A DNA stretch of 64,000 nt from Opitutales bacterium (GTDB lineage: Bacteria > Verrucomicrobiota > Verrucomicrobiia > Opitutales > JABSRG01), in the NCBI GenBank assembly GCA_028280845.1, contig JANQKZ010000030.1:1-64000 (forward strand), in the 5' to 3' direction. The translations under genes were made by a program, and so were the position numbers. This document shows, in pieces, positions 24,590-33,673 of the stretch; the first letter of the stretch is position 1; every line of letters begins with the position of its first letter. The notes under the pieces are model-generated. The model was given only the letters and a program-made list of their open reading frames with translations. It did no database searches and was not told the origin of the DNA.

Positions 24590-25327
24590 TTAAAACAATC
24601 CGAGAAACTTCTTCTTCTTTTCGTCGTCGAGTTTTTTGGCACCCTCATCATCCGGGGTGTCCAATCTTTCGGGTTCAACAAATTCACTGACCTTCAGGGT
24701 GCGAGCGGCAACGATGAGGATATCGTCTTTCGGTAGATGGGTAAATTGCCGGAAGGGAGCCAGCTCGACCGGGGCCATGCGATCTACCACTGCCATGCCC
24801 TTAATGACTCGACCGAAGACGCAGTAGCCAAAGGATTCCACCCCATGGTCGAGCACGCGATTATCATCGAGATTGATGAAGAACTGGGCCGTCGCGGAAT
24901 CCTTCCGTGTAGTCCGTGCCATGGCCAGGGTGCCTCTGCGGTTTTTGAGCCCATTGTTGGCCTCATTGTCAATGGGGTCCCGGGTGGGTTTTTCCACCAG
25001 GCCGCGATCCCCGCGAATATAACCTCCGCCTTGAACAACGAAGCCGTCGACGACGCGATGAAAGATCGTGTTATCGTAGTGACCGTCTTTTACATACTGT
25101 CGGAAATTCTCAACCGTTTCAGGAGCTTCGTTATGGTAAAGCTCAACGACAATCGTCCCAAGATTGGTCACCAGCTCGACCTGGGATCGTTCTACCGGCA
25201 GGTTCCGTTTCAGCAGGTTACGACTGACGGGGCGGTTTTGCGCATTAGAACTGCAGCCGACCACGAAGAGGAGGGCAGCGGTTATGATGGAAAACGCGAC
25301 GATAGTTTTGGAAAGAGGTGGTCTCAT
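24590..25327 (-). CDS. Cyclophilin-type peptidyl-prolyl isomerase, lipoprotein
   Basis: The ATG at 25327 gives a lipoprotein signal (MRPPLSKTIVAFSIITAALLF, lipobox VVGC), so the enzyme should be membrane-tethered and periplasmic. The cyclophilin domain (about 50-215) shows FHRVVDGFVVQGGG with the catalytic Arg, then SATAQFFINL and FGRVIKGMAVVDRM. The C-terminus is Lys/Glu/Asp-rich. It would help fold exported proteins. It follows the methyltransferase gene by 59 bases on the same strand. Confidence 0.93.
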   Translation of the reverse strand: MRPPLSKTIVAFSIITAALLFVVGCSSNAQNRPVSRNLLKRNLPVERSQVELVTNLGTIVVELYHNEAPETVENFRQYVKDGHYDNTIFHRVVDGFVVQGGGYIRGDRGLVEKPTRDPIDNEANNGLKNRRGTLAMARTTRKDSATAQFFINLDDNRVLDHGVESFGYCVFGRVIKGMAVVDRMAPVELAPFRQFTHLPKDDILIVAARTLKVSEFVEPERLDTPDDEGAKKLDDEKKKKFLGLF

Positions 25328-25386
25328 AAACAGGAAATGGGTCCTTAAATCGAATGGGGATATATGGTGACGGCACCGCTTTTGAG

Positions 25387-26061
25387 TCAAGAATCACTTT
25401 CCTTCTCGAGGACCCCACTCCAGACCAAATGTTGCATAAAACTCTTTTTATCTAAGAGGGTGAATCCGGAGGCTTGCAGGGGTGGTAGCGGGTCGTAGAT
25501 CGATTCTCCGGAGATGCGGGCAAAGCTCTGAAAGAAGAGGTAGAGCGTCTTTACGGTGGCCTGGTGAAGCAGGCGCAGGGGCAGTCCTGCGGCATCCAAT
25601 CGATTGTTCGAAGCAAAATCCGATAGGAACCAGAGTGCGCCCGGATTCATGATGGTGGAGACCCGGTTGATGATCGCATCCACTTCATGGGGGAGAAAAC
25701 AATCCAGGAAAAAGTGGGTTGCCACGGCATCTACGGTAATCGTTTCTTCGGGCTCCCATGTAAGGATGTCCGCCTGGAGCCACCTTACGTGTTCCGCGGC
25801 CAGCGACTTGGATATCAAAGCGGCTTTTGCGTGTTCAATCATCTGGGCGCTAGACTCAACGACCGTGATGCGAAGGTTGGGGAAACGCTCCGAGGCAGCG
25901 GTCAGGTATCGTCCTGTCCCCTCGCCGAGGCAGAGTAGGTGGCGTCGACCGATGAGGTAATCGAGGTAGGCCGTACGAGCATGTTGCAAACCCTCTCCAA
26001 ATGCGAACCGCTCCAGTTGGGTGTATTGCCTGGCAAGTTTATCAAAGGGGGAGTCGGGCAT
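25387..26061 (-). CDS. Class I SAM-dependent methyltransferase
   Basis: The ATG at 26061 (MPDSPFDKLARQYTQLERF) overlaps the stop of the upstream gene (TAATG), so this start was preferred to the longer open frame. The 224 residues hold a Rossmann methyltransferase: LLCLGEGTGRYL (motif I), ITVVESS (acidic loop), WLQADILTW, then DAVATHFFLDCFLPHEV and MNPGALWFLSDF. The substrate is unknown. Coupling to the UbiA-like membrane protein suggests both act on the same lipid or quinone-like molecule. Confidence 0.87.
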   Translation of the reverse strand: MPDSPFDKLARQYTQLERFAFGEGLQHARTAYLDYLIGRRHLLCLGEGTGRYLTAASERFPNLRITVVESSAQMIEHAKAALISKSLAAEHVRWLQADILTWEPEETITVDAVATHFFLDCFLPHEVDAIINRVSTIMNPGALWFLSDFASNNRLDAAGLPLRLLHQATVKTLYLFFQSFARISGESIYDPLPPLQASGFTLLDKKSFMQHLVWSGVLEKESDS

Positions 26062-26873
26062 TATACGGCCAGGATGAGGAGAAGTGCGGTGGTGGGTGGG
26101 ATGGCGAGGAAAAGATCTGCTGTGAACCGGTATTGTGACTCCGGCGCGGATTTGCAAAACTGAATCACTGCGGCTTGGGCAAGCAGGCTGAATCCAACAG
26201 TTAACCACCATACCTGGTCGGCTCCAAGCAGGATCAAAAACAATGCGCAACCGGCCGACGGAATTACCAAGTATCGAGTTGAGTATTGGTTTTCCTGATA
26301 CAACACGCCGGTGGCGTTCACGGCACAGGTTGTCATCAGTAGAGCGATGGCAGTCCATTCCTGTGGACTAAGCGGCAAAAACAGAATGCCGACCGATGCT
26401 CCGACCAATCCGCCGACCAATCCGCCCTTGGCCGCCCGCATGTGAGCCAGCCGGCGGGCGAACAGGGTGTAAGCCAACGCGGTCAGGGCAAGGATGGTGC
26501 CCCCTATTAAGACTTCTGCGGAAAAACTGCGGATGGATAGGGTGAGGGAGAGCGCAAACACCACGACCCATCCGCCCAGAATCGGCCAGCGGAAGCGGCG
26601 GGAAAAGGCATGGCGGGGTCCCTGGTTAACAGGGGGAAGGCGTGCGTGCGCATCGATCCACCGGTCCGCGGAGTAGCCCATCCATAATGCTCCAGCGAGA
26701 ACCAGGGAATGAGTCCAGGCCATTGAGCGGTCGAAGCAGAAGGCAAATAACCCCTGCCAGGGAAGCATGGCCAGGATAGGGTCCAGGGAAAGGGAAGTGA
26801 GTCCATCCAACCACTGAAGGCCGAGAGGGCGGGTGCGAGACCTGGCTGAAGCTATAGGGGCGGATCCGTTCAC
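26061..26873 (-). CDS. UbiA-like polytopic membrane protein
   Basis: The 270-residue product starts at GTG (MNGSAPIAS) and has eight or nine hydrophobic segments. The first cytoplasmic loop GYSADRWIDAHARLPP stands where UbiA prenyltransferases have NDxxDxxxD, and the segments are spaced as in that family. A second Asp motif is not obvious, so catalysis is uncertain. It overlaps the methyltransferase by one base and forms the head of a three-gene unit with the cyclophilin. Divergent to the lipoprotein at 26925, only 51 bp away. Confidence 0.6.
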   Translation of the reverse strand: MNGSAPIASARSRTRPLGLQWLDGLTSLSLDPILAMLPWQGLFAFCFDRSMAWTHSLVLAGALWMGYSADRWIDAHARLPPVNQGPRHAFSRRFRWPILGGWVVVFALSLTLSIRSFSAEVLIGGTILALTALAYTLFARRLAHMRAAKGGLVGGLVGASVGILFLPLSPQEWTAIALLMTTCAVNATGVLYQENQYSTRYLVIPSAGCALFLILLGADQVWWLTVGFSLLAQAAVIQFCKSAPESQYRFTADLFLAIPPTTALLLILAV

Positions 26874-26924
26874 GAAAATCGAAGATTGATTTTTAATCTG
26901 GGAAATTCAGGTTCCATTAACAAG

Positions 26925-27386
26925 GTGAACCTGAAGCAGCTACATTGGTTTTGTATCTTTCTCCTCCTCGGCCTTTCCGCTTGTGGTCCTCAAAGTCAGT
27001 TGGGAGAGCGGGCGGCTCGGGAGCGTTTGAGGAAGGATTTTATCTCTGTCCATGAGCATGGGGATCGAGAAGGATTTCTCGGGCTATACTTTCTTGAGGG
27101 CGTCCTTGAACGAGACGTCGCCCTGATTCGTTTGGCGATCGAAAATGAAATCCATCTGCCTATTGCCCAAATCTCGTTTGAGGACCTGGGGGCCGAGGAC
27201 CAGATCGATTTCCAATACCAAGGTCAGCAATACAGCCCGACCCTGCCCCCGAAACTAAAAATGGTCGTTCGATATGCCTCCGAAGACCACCTGACGATTT
27301 CCTATTTAATCGGTTTTCGTGAGGGAGCCTACTATTTGATTACCGCTCGCCCGTTTGGCCCGGTTAAATCCTCAGAAGAGGATTGA
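26925..27386 (+). CDS. Small lipoprotein of unknown function
   Basis: The GTG at 26925 gives a lipoprotein signal (MNLKQLHWFCIFLLLGLSAC with lipobox LSAC); an upstream TTG adds residues that fit poorly. The mature part of about 130 residues contains a charged helix (ERAARERLRKDFISVHEHG) and a beta-rich domain with KLKMVVRYASEDHLTISYLIGFREGAYYLIT. No family was recognised. The fold may be of the NTF2 or SnoaL type, but this is a guess from length and pattern. Confidence 0.7.
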   Translation: MNLKQLHWFCIFLLLGLSACGPQSQLGERAARERLRKDFISVHEHGDREGFLGLYFLEGVLERDVALIRLAIENEIHLPIAQISFEDLGAEDQIDFQYQGQQYSPTLPPKLKMVVRYASEDHLTISYLIGFREGAYYLITARPFGPVKSSEED

Positions 27387-27483
27387 CGTTCAATACAATA
27401 GGGGTTCCTTGTGTCTTGCTTTGTTGCAGTTCTGAAACCTTACTATCTTTGGTAATCTTCTAATAAATAATTCTATTTATCAT

Positions 27484-27819
27484 ATGAACATTAAAGCCTA
27501 TTTAAAGCCTACCTGTGGATGGAGCATGGGCGTCCGTGCTATTTTCAATAAGTATGATCTGGCTTACGAGGATCTGGATATCATCAACAATCCTCATATT
27601 TACGCCGAGATGGTTGAGAAATCAGGTCAACCGCTCTCACCCTGTGTGGAAATCGACGGAATCATGCTTGCCGATGTATCAGGCGAGGAGGTAGAAAATT
27701 ATCTGCTGAGCAACCAGTTGGTGGAGCCCAGTAACTCTCAACCGGAAGTTCCTATCAATGAGCCCTGCTCCGATGAGGAGCATGAGGCCATGCAGTCGAA
27801 GACGATTCGCTTTTTCTAA
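27484..27819 (+). CDS. Glutaredoxin-like protein with C-terminal extension
   Basis: Residues 1-80 form a glutaredoxin fold: MNIKAYLKPTCGWSMGVRA carries a CGWS site (Cys11, Ser14, monothiol type), and the family's cis-Pro site is QPLSPCVEIDG, followed by the glutathione-binding turn region LADVSGEEV. A 30-residue acidic extension with one Cys (INEPCSDEEHEAM) follows. It may handle glutathionylated proteins or Fe-S transfer. It lies just upstream of gltB, an Fe-S enzyme, but with a weak terminator in between. Confidence 0.85.
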   Translation: MNIKAYLKPTCGWSMGVRAIFNKYDLAYEDLDIINNPHIYAEMVEKSGQPLSPCVEIDGIMLADVSGEEVENYLLSNQLVEPSNSQPEVPINEPCSDEEHEAMQSKTIRFF

Positions 27820-27898
27820 GCGGAGGCTTCGTTACGCTTCAAATCTGGGATTCTGCCAGGGTCGACGGCCCACTTTTTCCAAGAGATTTATTGCCAAG

Positions 27899-27921
27899 CG
27901 GGGTCTCGCCCGGTTTTTTTT
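27899..27921 (+). terminator. Weak Rho-independent terminator before gltB
   Basis: CGGG and CCCG can pair around a 6-base loop and are followed by eight T residues at 27914-27921. The short stem makes this modest support. Confidence 0.4.
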
Positions 27922-27989
27922 ACCGTTCGCGCAGAATTGTATGATTCCTGCTGAAGGTATCGCTCCCTTTTGAGGAAAGACCACCACCT

Positions 27990-30900
27990 ATGCAAAACAT
28001 CCAACCATACCCTGTTTCCCTATACAATCCGGACTTGGAACACGACGCCTGTGGTGTCGGATTTGTGGCCAACATTAGAGGCCAACGCTCCTATGATATT
28101 CTTGACCGAGCGATTACAGGGTTGAAAAACCTGGCTCACCGCGGTGCAATTGATGCCGATGCGGTGACCGGTGACGGGGCGGGTATTCTTGCGCAAATTC
28201 CGCATGAACTCTTCCAGGAGTATCTTCAGGATCATGGTTTTTTGCATATCCGAAATGAAGATCTGGCTGTCGGAATGATTTTTCTCCCCCGGGAGAACCT
28301 TAGCGCCCAACGCGAGGGCAAGCGGTTGCTCGAAGAATCCATCCGGCGTGAGGGGTTGGATTTGATCAACTGGCGCACCGTGCCGGTCGACACCTCCTGT
28401 CTGGGCAGGAAGGCAGAAGCTACCCGTCCGCTCATTCTACAGGCGTTTATTACACGAAATGCCGATATGAGCGATGAGGCCTTCGAGCGCTCGCTGCTTC
28501 TGGCCCAGAAGCAGGCCACTCGCAGGGCCCGTCTGGAGCGGATCGAAGGCTTCTACATCGTCAGTCTGTCCAGTAAGACGATTACCTACAAAGGCCTGCT
28601 CAATGCCCCTCAGGTACGCCGCTTCTTCATCGATTTAAAATCTCCCTATTTTAAGACAGCCTACGCGGTATTTCACCAACGTTTTGCGACGAACACCTTT
28701 CCTGACTGGCAGCGCGCCCAGCCCTACCGCATGGCAGCCCACAATGGGGAAATCAATACCATCCGTGGCAACCGCAACAATATGCGGGCCCGGGAATTTT
28801 CCAAAGAGTATGGGGTGTGGGGCGACCGGTATGAAGACCTGCGTCCGATGGTACAGTCCGGGCTGAGCGACTCGGCCAGTCTGGATAATGTGTTGCAGAT
28901 CCTAACCGTAGGAGGCCGCAGCAGCATGCACTCGATGGCCATGATGATGCCCTGGGCCTGGGAAAACGACCATGACCTGCCAGGGTATATCCGTGACTTT
29001 TATAAACACCATGCCGTCGTGATGGAGCCCTGGGATGGCCCGGCAGCTGTCGTTTTTGCGGATGGCCGGTTTGTGGGGGCGGCGTTGGACCGGAATGGCC
29101 TGCGTCCGGCTCGTTATAAAATATTTGACGATGATACGATCATCCTTGCCTCTGAAGTGGGCCTGGTGCCCGGATGGGGGGCCCAAGTGGTCGAAGCTGG
29201 TCGCCTCGGACCCGGCCGGATGATCGCCGTTGACCTCCAGAAGCAACGCATTCTGCGCGACGAGGAGATCAAGGATCAACTGGCGAAGATGGATGATTAC
29301 ACCGGTTGGTGTGAGCGCAGCATCCTCCCTCTGGATAAAGTGACTGAGGGTATAACTGAAACCATGATCCCCACAGTGGGAGACGATACCGCCCATATCT
29401 TAGCTCTCCGGAGGACTTTTGGCTATGACTTGGACGAGGAAGAGGTGCTGCTCCGGCCAATGATGGAAACCGGAAAGGAGCCCATCGGATCGATGGGTGA
29501 GGACACCCCCCTGGCTGTCTTATCTCAGCGACCACGTCTACTGTATACCTATTTCAAGCAACTATTCGCACAGGTGACGAATCCGGCAATCGACTCGCTT
29601 CGGGAAAAGTTGGTCATGTCAACCAAGACCTACCTGGGCGGGCGTCTCGGTGTGTTTGAACCGCTCCTCGAGGACCATCAGTTTGTGGCCTTGGAGTCTC
29701 CTGTCTTGTTGGATTCAGAGTTTAAGACGATTTTTGAGGTGTCCTTCCTGAAGGATCACATCCTGACTCTGCATGCGGTCTTTCCGAGGGAAGACGGTCC
29801 GGAAGGTCTAGAGAAGGCAATCAAGCGCATACGGGATGAGATCCGAAATGGGTTCCAGGATCAGCCGCCCCGCTTGATTCATATTTCGGACCGCCAGACT
29901 GACCAGGACCATGTTCCCATTCCAGCCCTGCTGGCTGTGGGTGCGGTTCATACGGAGCTTGTTCGTTCCGGCAGGCGGATCCGCTGCGATATCATGCTGG
30001 AAAGTGCAGAAGTGCGCGATGTGCACCAGTTGGCTTGTATCCTGGGTTTTGGTGCCAATGCCGTTTATCCTTACATGGCGATGGACTTAATCCGAGGCTG
30101 GTCGCAAGAAGAAGCTACCGCAGGTAAGAAGCGGCTTGAGGTTCTCGATGCGGTCGAGAATTACCGCTCAGCCCTGAATTATGGCATCCTTAAGATCATG
30201 TCCAAGATGGGGATCAGTACAGTATTCAGTTATCAGGGAGCCCAGATTTTTGAAGCGGTTGGGGTGAGCAACAAGGTTGTGGACGAGTGTTTTACCGATA
30301 CTCCCTGTCCAATCGGGGGGTTGGGGTATACCGATATCGCAAAGGAATCGCTTGCGCGGCATGAGGCCGCGTTCCCGGCAGCAGTGTCCGAGGCTGAAGC
30401 ACCGGTCTTGTGGAATGAAGGCTACCTGAAGGTGGCTAAGCGTGGTGGAGAAATCCGCGGATGGACGCCCAAGGTTGTGTCTGGCATGAACAAGCTCAAC
30501 CGGAGAGGTGGAGACTATGAGGCTTTTCAGGCTTTCAAAGCTGCCAGTGATGAGCATCAGCCGATTACGATTAAGGATCTGTTTAAATTCCGCGAAGCCG
30601 ATACCCCGCTTCCATTAGAGGAAGTGGAACCGGTTGAAGACATTCGCAAGCGATTTACTACAGCAGCCATGTCCTTGGGGGCCTTATCCCCTGAAATGCA
30701 TGAAGCTCTGGCTGTTGCGATGAACCATATCGGAGGGAAATCGAATTCCGGAGAGGGTGGCGAAGATCCGGTCCGTTTTCGCCCCCGTGAGGATGGCAGC
30801 AGTGCCAACAGCGCGATCAAACAAGTGGCCAGCGGTCGTTTCGGGGTGACCGCGGAGTACCTCGCCAACGCTCAGGAAATTGAAATCAAGATCGCTCAGG

Positions 30901-32570
30901 GGGCCAAACCCGGGGAGGGTGGACAGCTTCCCGGACACAAGGTATCTCCCCTCATCGCCCGGCTGCGATTCAGTGTGCCTGGTGTGACCTTGATTTCGCC
31001 TCCACCCCACCACGATATTTATTCCATTGAGGATTTGGCCCAGCTGATTTTCGATCTGAAGGAGGTCAATCCCCGGGCAAAGGTCTGCGTTAAGTTGGTG
31101 TCGAGCAGCGGAGTGGGAACGATTGCAGCTGGGGTAGCCAAAGCCTATGCGGACGTCATCCTCATATCGGGACACGACGGTGGAACTGGGGCCTCTCCTA
31201 TTTCTTCCATCAAGCATGCGGGAAGCGCCTGGGAAATCGGATTAGCCGAAGCCCACCAGGTTCTTATGATGAATGATCTCCGTGGGCGGGTCACACTCCG
31301 GACTGACGGAGGGATGAAAACTGGCCGCGATATTGTGATGGCCGCGATCCTCGGAGCAGAAGAATACAATTTCGGGACTGCCGCCCTGATTGCTGGCGGG
31401 TGTGCCATGTTTCGGGTATGCCATTTGAATAGCTGCCCGGTCGGGGTGGCTACCCAGCGGGAAGACCTGCGAGCCAAGTTCAAAGGAAAGCCTGAGAATA
31501 TTGTGAATTATTTTAACGCGGTGGCTGAGGATGTACGTCGCATTATGGCTCGCCTTGGGGTCGCCACCATGGATGAGCTGATTGGACGGACCGACCTGTT
31601 GGAGCAGATCGATGATCCTTCCAACAGTAAGACCAAGACCATTCACCTGTCCCGCCTCCTGCACAACCCGGATCCGAGTGGGGAGTCTCCCCGTATTCAC
31701 ACCCGGAACCGGAATGATCGCTTTGGTAATGAAGGATCGATTGATGACCAGATTCTGCAGGTAGCTAAAGAGACCATCACCCACAAGAACCCGATTTTCC
31801 GAGGAGAGTTCAAGGTGAATAATGTGCATCGAAATATTGGGACTAAGATTTCTGGAGAAATTGGTTACATGCATGGGAATGAGGGATTACCTCCCGGGAC
31901 CCTGAACATTGATTTTCGAGGGAGCGCCGGTCAGAGTTTTGGCACTTTCCTGGTGAATGGTATCCAGCTTAGGATCTTTGGTGATTGTAACGACTATGTG
32001 GGCAAGGGTATGAATGGCGGCGTTATCATTCTGCGCCCCAGAGAATCCGATAGCTTTACCTGGAAGGACAACATCATCATGGGCAATACCTGCCTCTACG
32101 GAGCAACGGGTGGCTTCCTGTTTGGAGCTGGTCAGGCCGGCGAACGATTTGGTGTTCGTAACTCCGGCGCCACCGCGGTGGTGGAAGGGGTAGGCGATCA
32201 TGGATGTGAATACATGACCGGTGGTATTATCGTGAGCCTGGGCGAAACCGGACGCAACTTCGGTGCGGGGATGAGCGGAGGCCTGGCCTTCGTCTATGAT
32301 CCAGACAACACCTTTGAAGGGCGTTATAACCCGGACATGGTCTCCCTGGCCAAGTTAGAAGATTATCCCGAGGAGGCTGAGTCCCTGAAAAAGTTGATCG
32401 GGCTACATTACAAGCTAACACAAAGTCCTCACGCCCAAGATATTCTGACCGATTGGAATACCCAGATAGGGAACTTCCATCGGGTGACTCCCCACACCGC
32501 CGATGACGTCCAAGAGCCCACTTTGGAATATCCAACGCGTTTGCAGGAGCTTGAAAGCACGCTGTCCTGA
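27990..32570 (+). CDS. gltB: Glutamate synthase large subunit
   Basis: Makes glutamate from glutamine and 2-oxoglutarate. The 1526 residues start with a 20-residue propeptide and the nucleophile Cys21 (HDACGVGFVANIRG). Glutaminase (about 21-430), central, FMN/2-oxoglutarate and C-terminal GXGXG domains follow in order. The FMN domain has GEGGEDPVRFRPR and LISGHDGGTGASPISS; the 3Fe-4S cluster motif is CRVC..NSCPVGVATQ; the end carries the Gly-rich beta-helix (GATGGFLFGAGQAGERFGVRNSGA). No gltD is adjacent, so the electron-donor subunit is encoded elsewhere or ferredoxin is used. Confidence 0.97.
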   Translation: MQNIQPYPVSLYNPDLEHDACGVGFVANIRGQRSYDILDRAITGLKNLAHRGAIDADAVTGDGAGILAQIPHELFQEYLQDHGFLHIRNEDLAVGMIFLPRENLSAQREGKRLLEESIRREGLDLINWRTVPVDTSCLGRKAEATRPLILQAFITRNADMSDEAFERSLLLAQKQATRRARLERIEGFYIVSLSSKTITYKGLLNAPQVRRFFIDLKSPYFKTAYAVFHQRFATNTFPDWQRAQPYRMAAHNGEINTIRGNRNNMRAREFSKEYGVWGDRYEDLRPMVQSGLSDSASLDNVLQILTVGGRSSMHSMAMMMPWAWENDHDLPGYIRDFYKHHAVVMEPWDGPAAVVFADGRFVGAALDRNGLRPARYKIFDDDTIILASEVGLVPGWGAQVVEAGRLGPGRMIAVDLQKQRILRDEEIKDQLAKMDDYTGWCERSILPLDKVTEGITETMIPTVGDDTAHILALRRTFGYDLDEEEVLLRPMMETGKEPIGSMGEDTPLAVLSQRPRLLYTYFKQLFAQVTNPAIDSLREKLVMSTKTYLGGRLGVFEPLLEDHQFVALESPVLLDSEFKTIFEVSFLKDHILTLHAVFPREDGPEGLEKAIKRIRDEIRNGFQDQPPRLIHISDRQTDQDHVPIPALLAVGAVHTELVRSGRRIRCDIMLESAEVRDVHQLACILGFGANAVYPYMAMDLIRGWSQEEATAGKKRLEVLDAVENYRSALNYGILKIMSKMGISTVFSYQGAQIFEAVGVSNKVVDECFTDTPCPIGGLGYTDIAKESLARHEAAFPAAVSEAEAPVLWNEGYLKVAKRGGEIRGWTPKVVSGMNKLNRRGGDYEAFQAFKAASDEHQPITIKDLFKFREADTPLPLEEVEPVEDIRKRFTTAAMSLGALSPEMHEALAVAMNHIGGKSNSGEGGEDPVRFRPREDGSSANSAIKQVASGRFGVTAEYLANAQEIEIKIAQGAKPGEGGQLPGHKVSPLIARLRFSVPGVTLISPPPHHDIYSIEDLAQLIFDLKEVNPRAKVCVKLVSSSGVGTIAAGVAKAYADVILISGHDGGTGASPISSIKHAGSAWEIGLAEAHQVLMMNDLRGRVTLRTDGGMKTGRDIVMAAILGAEEYNFGTAALIAGGCAMFRVCHLNSCPVGVATQREDLRAKFKGKPENIVNYFNAVAEDVRRIMARLGVATMDELIGRTDLLEQIDDPSNSKTKTIHLSRLLHNPDPSGESPRIHTRNRNDRFGNEGSIDDQILQVAKETITHKNPIFRGEFKVNNVHRNIGTKISGEIGYMHGNEGLPPGTLNIDFRGSAGQSFGTFLVNGIQLRIFGDCNDYVGKGMNGGVIILRPRESDSFTWKDNIIMGNTCLYGATGGFLFGAGQAGERFGVRNSGATAVVEGVGDHGCEYMTGGIIVSLGETGRNFGAGMSGGLAFVYDPDNTFEGRYNPDMVSLAKLEDYPEEAESLKKLIGLHYKLTQSPHAQDILTDWNTQIGNFHRVTPHTADDVQEPTLEYPTRLQELESTLS

Positions 32571-32626
32571 GCTGATTTGCCGGATTGGCGTTGGATTATC
32601 CGCGTGGCCTGTACCCCGCAAGAACC

Positions 32627-33373
32627 CTAGGGCATGAAACTGGCCGGGAGCTTGTCGAGTTCCTCTTTAAAGACCGTGGTGAGGATCTCCCGGTAGGCTT
32701 GCCTGTAATCTTGTCTGGTGGAAAGTGGTTGCCATCCCAGCCCGTCGAGAAAGAGTTGGCGATTCAGTCGCACCATATTGATTGGCTGATCGATCTTTAA
32801 GTAATCCAGCAAGGGATCTTTTTGATGAATCATGGAAAACAGGCTACCGGCCACTGTAAATAGACCTAGAATCAGCATTTTCGCATTATATCCATCGGGA
32901 AAGGTTAACTCTCCTTTATCCGCAGCGGCATTGATGCTGTTCTGGAGCTGGGTGAGAACATTATGGCTCAGTTGATCCATGCCTTGGCTGACATCGGCGG
33001 GAAGGCTTTCCTTGAGTTGTCTGAAGTTGATGACCTCTAATACACCAAAATCATCAGGGTAGAGAGTGAAAAAGATTTCATATGCGACGGCGGTGCCCAG
33101 AATCTGTATCCGGGGATGTTCATGTTGATAGCTCAACCCCTTCTCCATAAGGCGGCCCAATCGGCTTTCCGCTTGGAGCAATACGGCACCGGTAACCTCT
33201 TGTTTGTTTTTGAAATGTTGGTAAATCGTTCCACGTGAATACTCTATGGCATCGCCGAGGCGATCCATGGTCAGGTTCTGGTAGCCTTCCGCGATTAAAA
33301 TGCTGCGGGCTGCGTCAAGAATAGCTTCGTGGCGGGCCTCCCATTCTCTGCGTTTTCGATCTTTAATACCCAT
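32627..33373 (-). CDS. TetR-family transcriptional regulator
   Basis: The ATG at 33373 (MGIKDRKRREWEARHEAILDAA) is preferred to a TTG three codons earlier. The N-terminal helix-turn-helix is at about 15-60: ILDAARSILIAEGYQNLTMDRLGDAIEYSRGTIYQHFKNK. The C-terminal domain of about 180 residues, with the ligand pocket, is not assignable. It is convergent with gltB. Upstream lie direct repeats CGACAAAATTGA and CGACAAAGATTGA (33432 and 33452), which may be its operator and would overlap the orphan promoter at 33470. Confidence 0.9.
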   Translation of the reverse strand: MGIKDRKRREWEARHEAILDAARSILIAEGYQNLTMDRLGDAIEYSRGTIYQHFKNKQEVTGAVLLQAESRLGRLMEKGLSYQHEHPRIQILGTAVAYEIFFTLYPDDFGVLEVINFRQLKESLPADVSQGMDQLSHNVLTQLQNSINAAADKGELTFPDGYNAKMLILGLFTVAGSLFSMIHQKDPLLDYLKIDQPINMVRLNRQLFLDGLGWQPLSTRQDYRQAYREILTTVFKEELDKLPASFMP

Positions 33374-33481
33374 GGGATGCAATGGAGCACACCCGCAAAG
33401 AATTTACAAGCATGAAAAAAAAAGGGAAAAACGACAAAATTGAAGTTAAAGCGACAAAGATTGAGTCGTTATAATAGGCAC

Positions 33482-33557
33482 AGCGATGAACCATCGCAGT
33501 GAGTAGTAGTTAGGTGAGTAGTGAATAAAGGGCCCTCTGGAGAGAGGGCCTTTTTCT
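33482..33557 (+). ncRNA. Candidate small RNA of about 75 nt
   Basis: TATAAT at 33470-33475 would start transcription near 33482. The transcript begins with a hairpin (GCGATG-AAC-CATCGC, 33483-33497), has a purine-rich single-stranded linker (GTGAGTAGTAGTTAGGTGAG) and ends in a strong terminator. No plus-strand gene follows, because the next gene is on the opposite strand. The -35 region (TTAAAG, 18-bp spacer) is weak. The only ORF inside is six codons. Confidence 0.45.
33527..33557 (+). terminator. Rho-independent terminator of the orphan transcript
   Basis: GGCCCTCT and AGAGGGCC pair around GGAG and are followed by TTTTTCTTT. On the minus strand the hairpin has a poorer T tract and could serve the HAD gene. 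Confidence 0.85.
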
Positions 33558-33673
33558 TTGGCCGGAATGAAATGGAGGTCAACCATTGGCCCACCCTCTG
33601 GAGAGCGGTCCTTTTTCACTGGTTGCCCCGGATGGGCTACTGAAAAGCACAAAATCACGCTCAATGGCGGAAT

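Larger units (their letters stand above)
33374..33673. other. Intergenic region containing an orphan promoter and terminator
   Basis: It holds the TetR gene leader with an A-rich tract, two 12-13 bp direct repeats (33432, 33452), a TATAAT (33470-33475), the small transcript candidate (33482-33557) and a decayed copy of its terminator (about 33592-33618). No protein gene was found. Confidence 0.6.
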
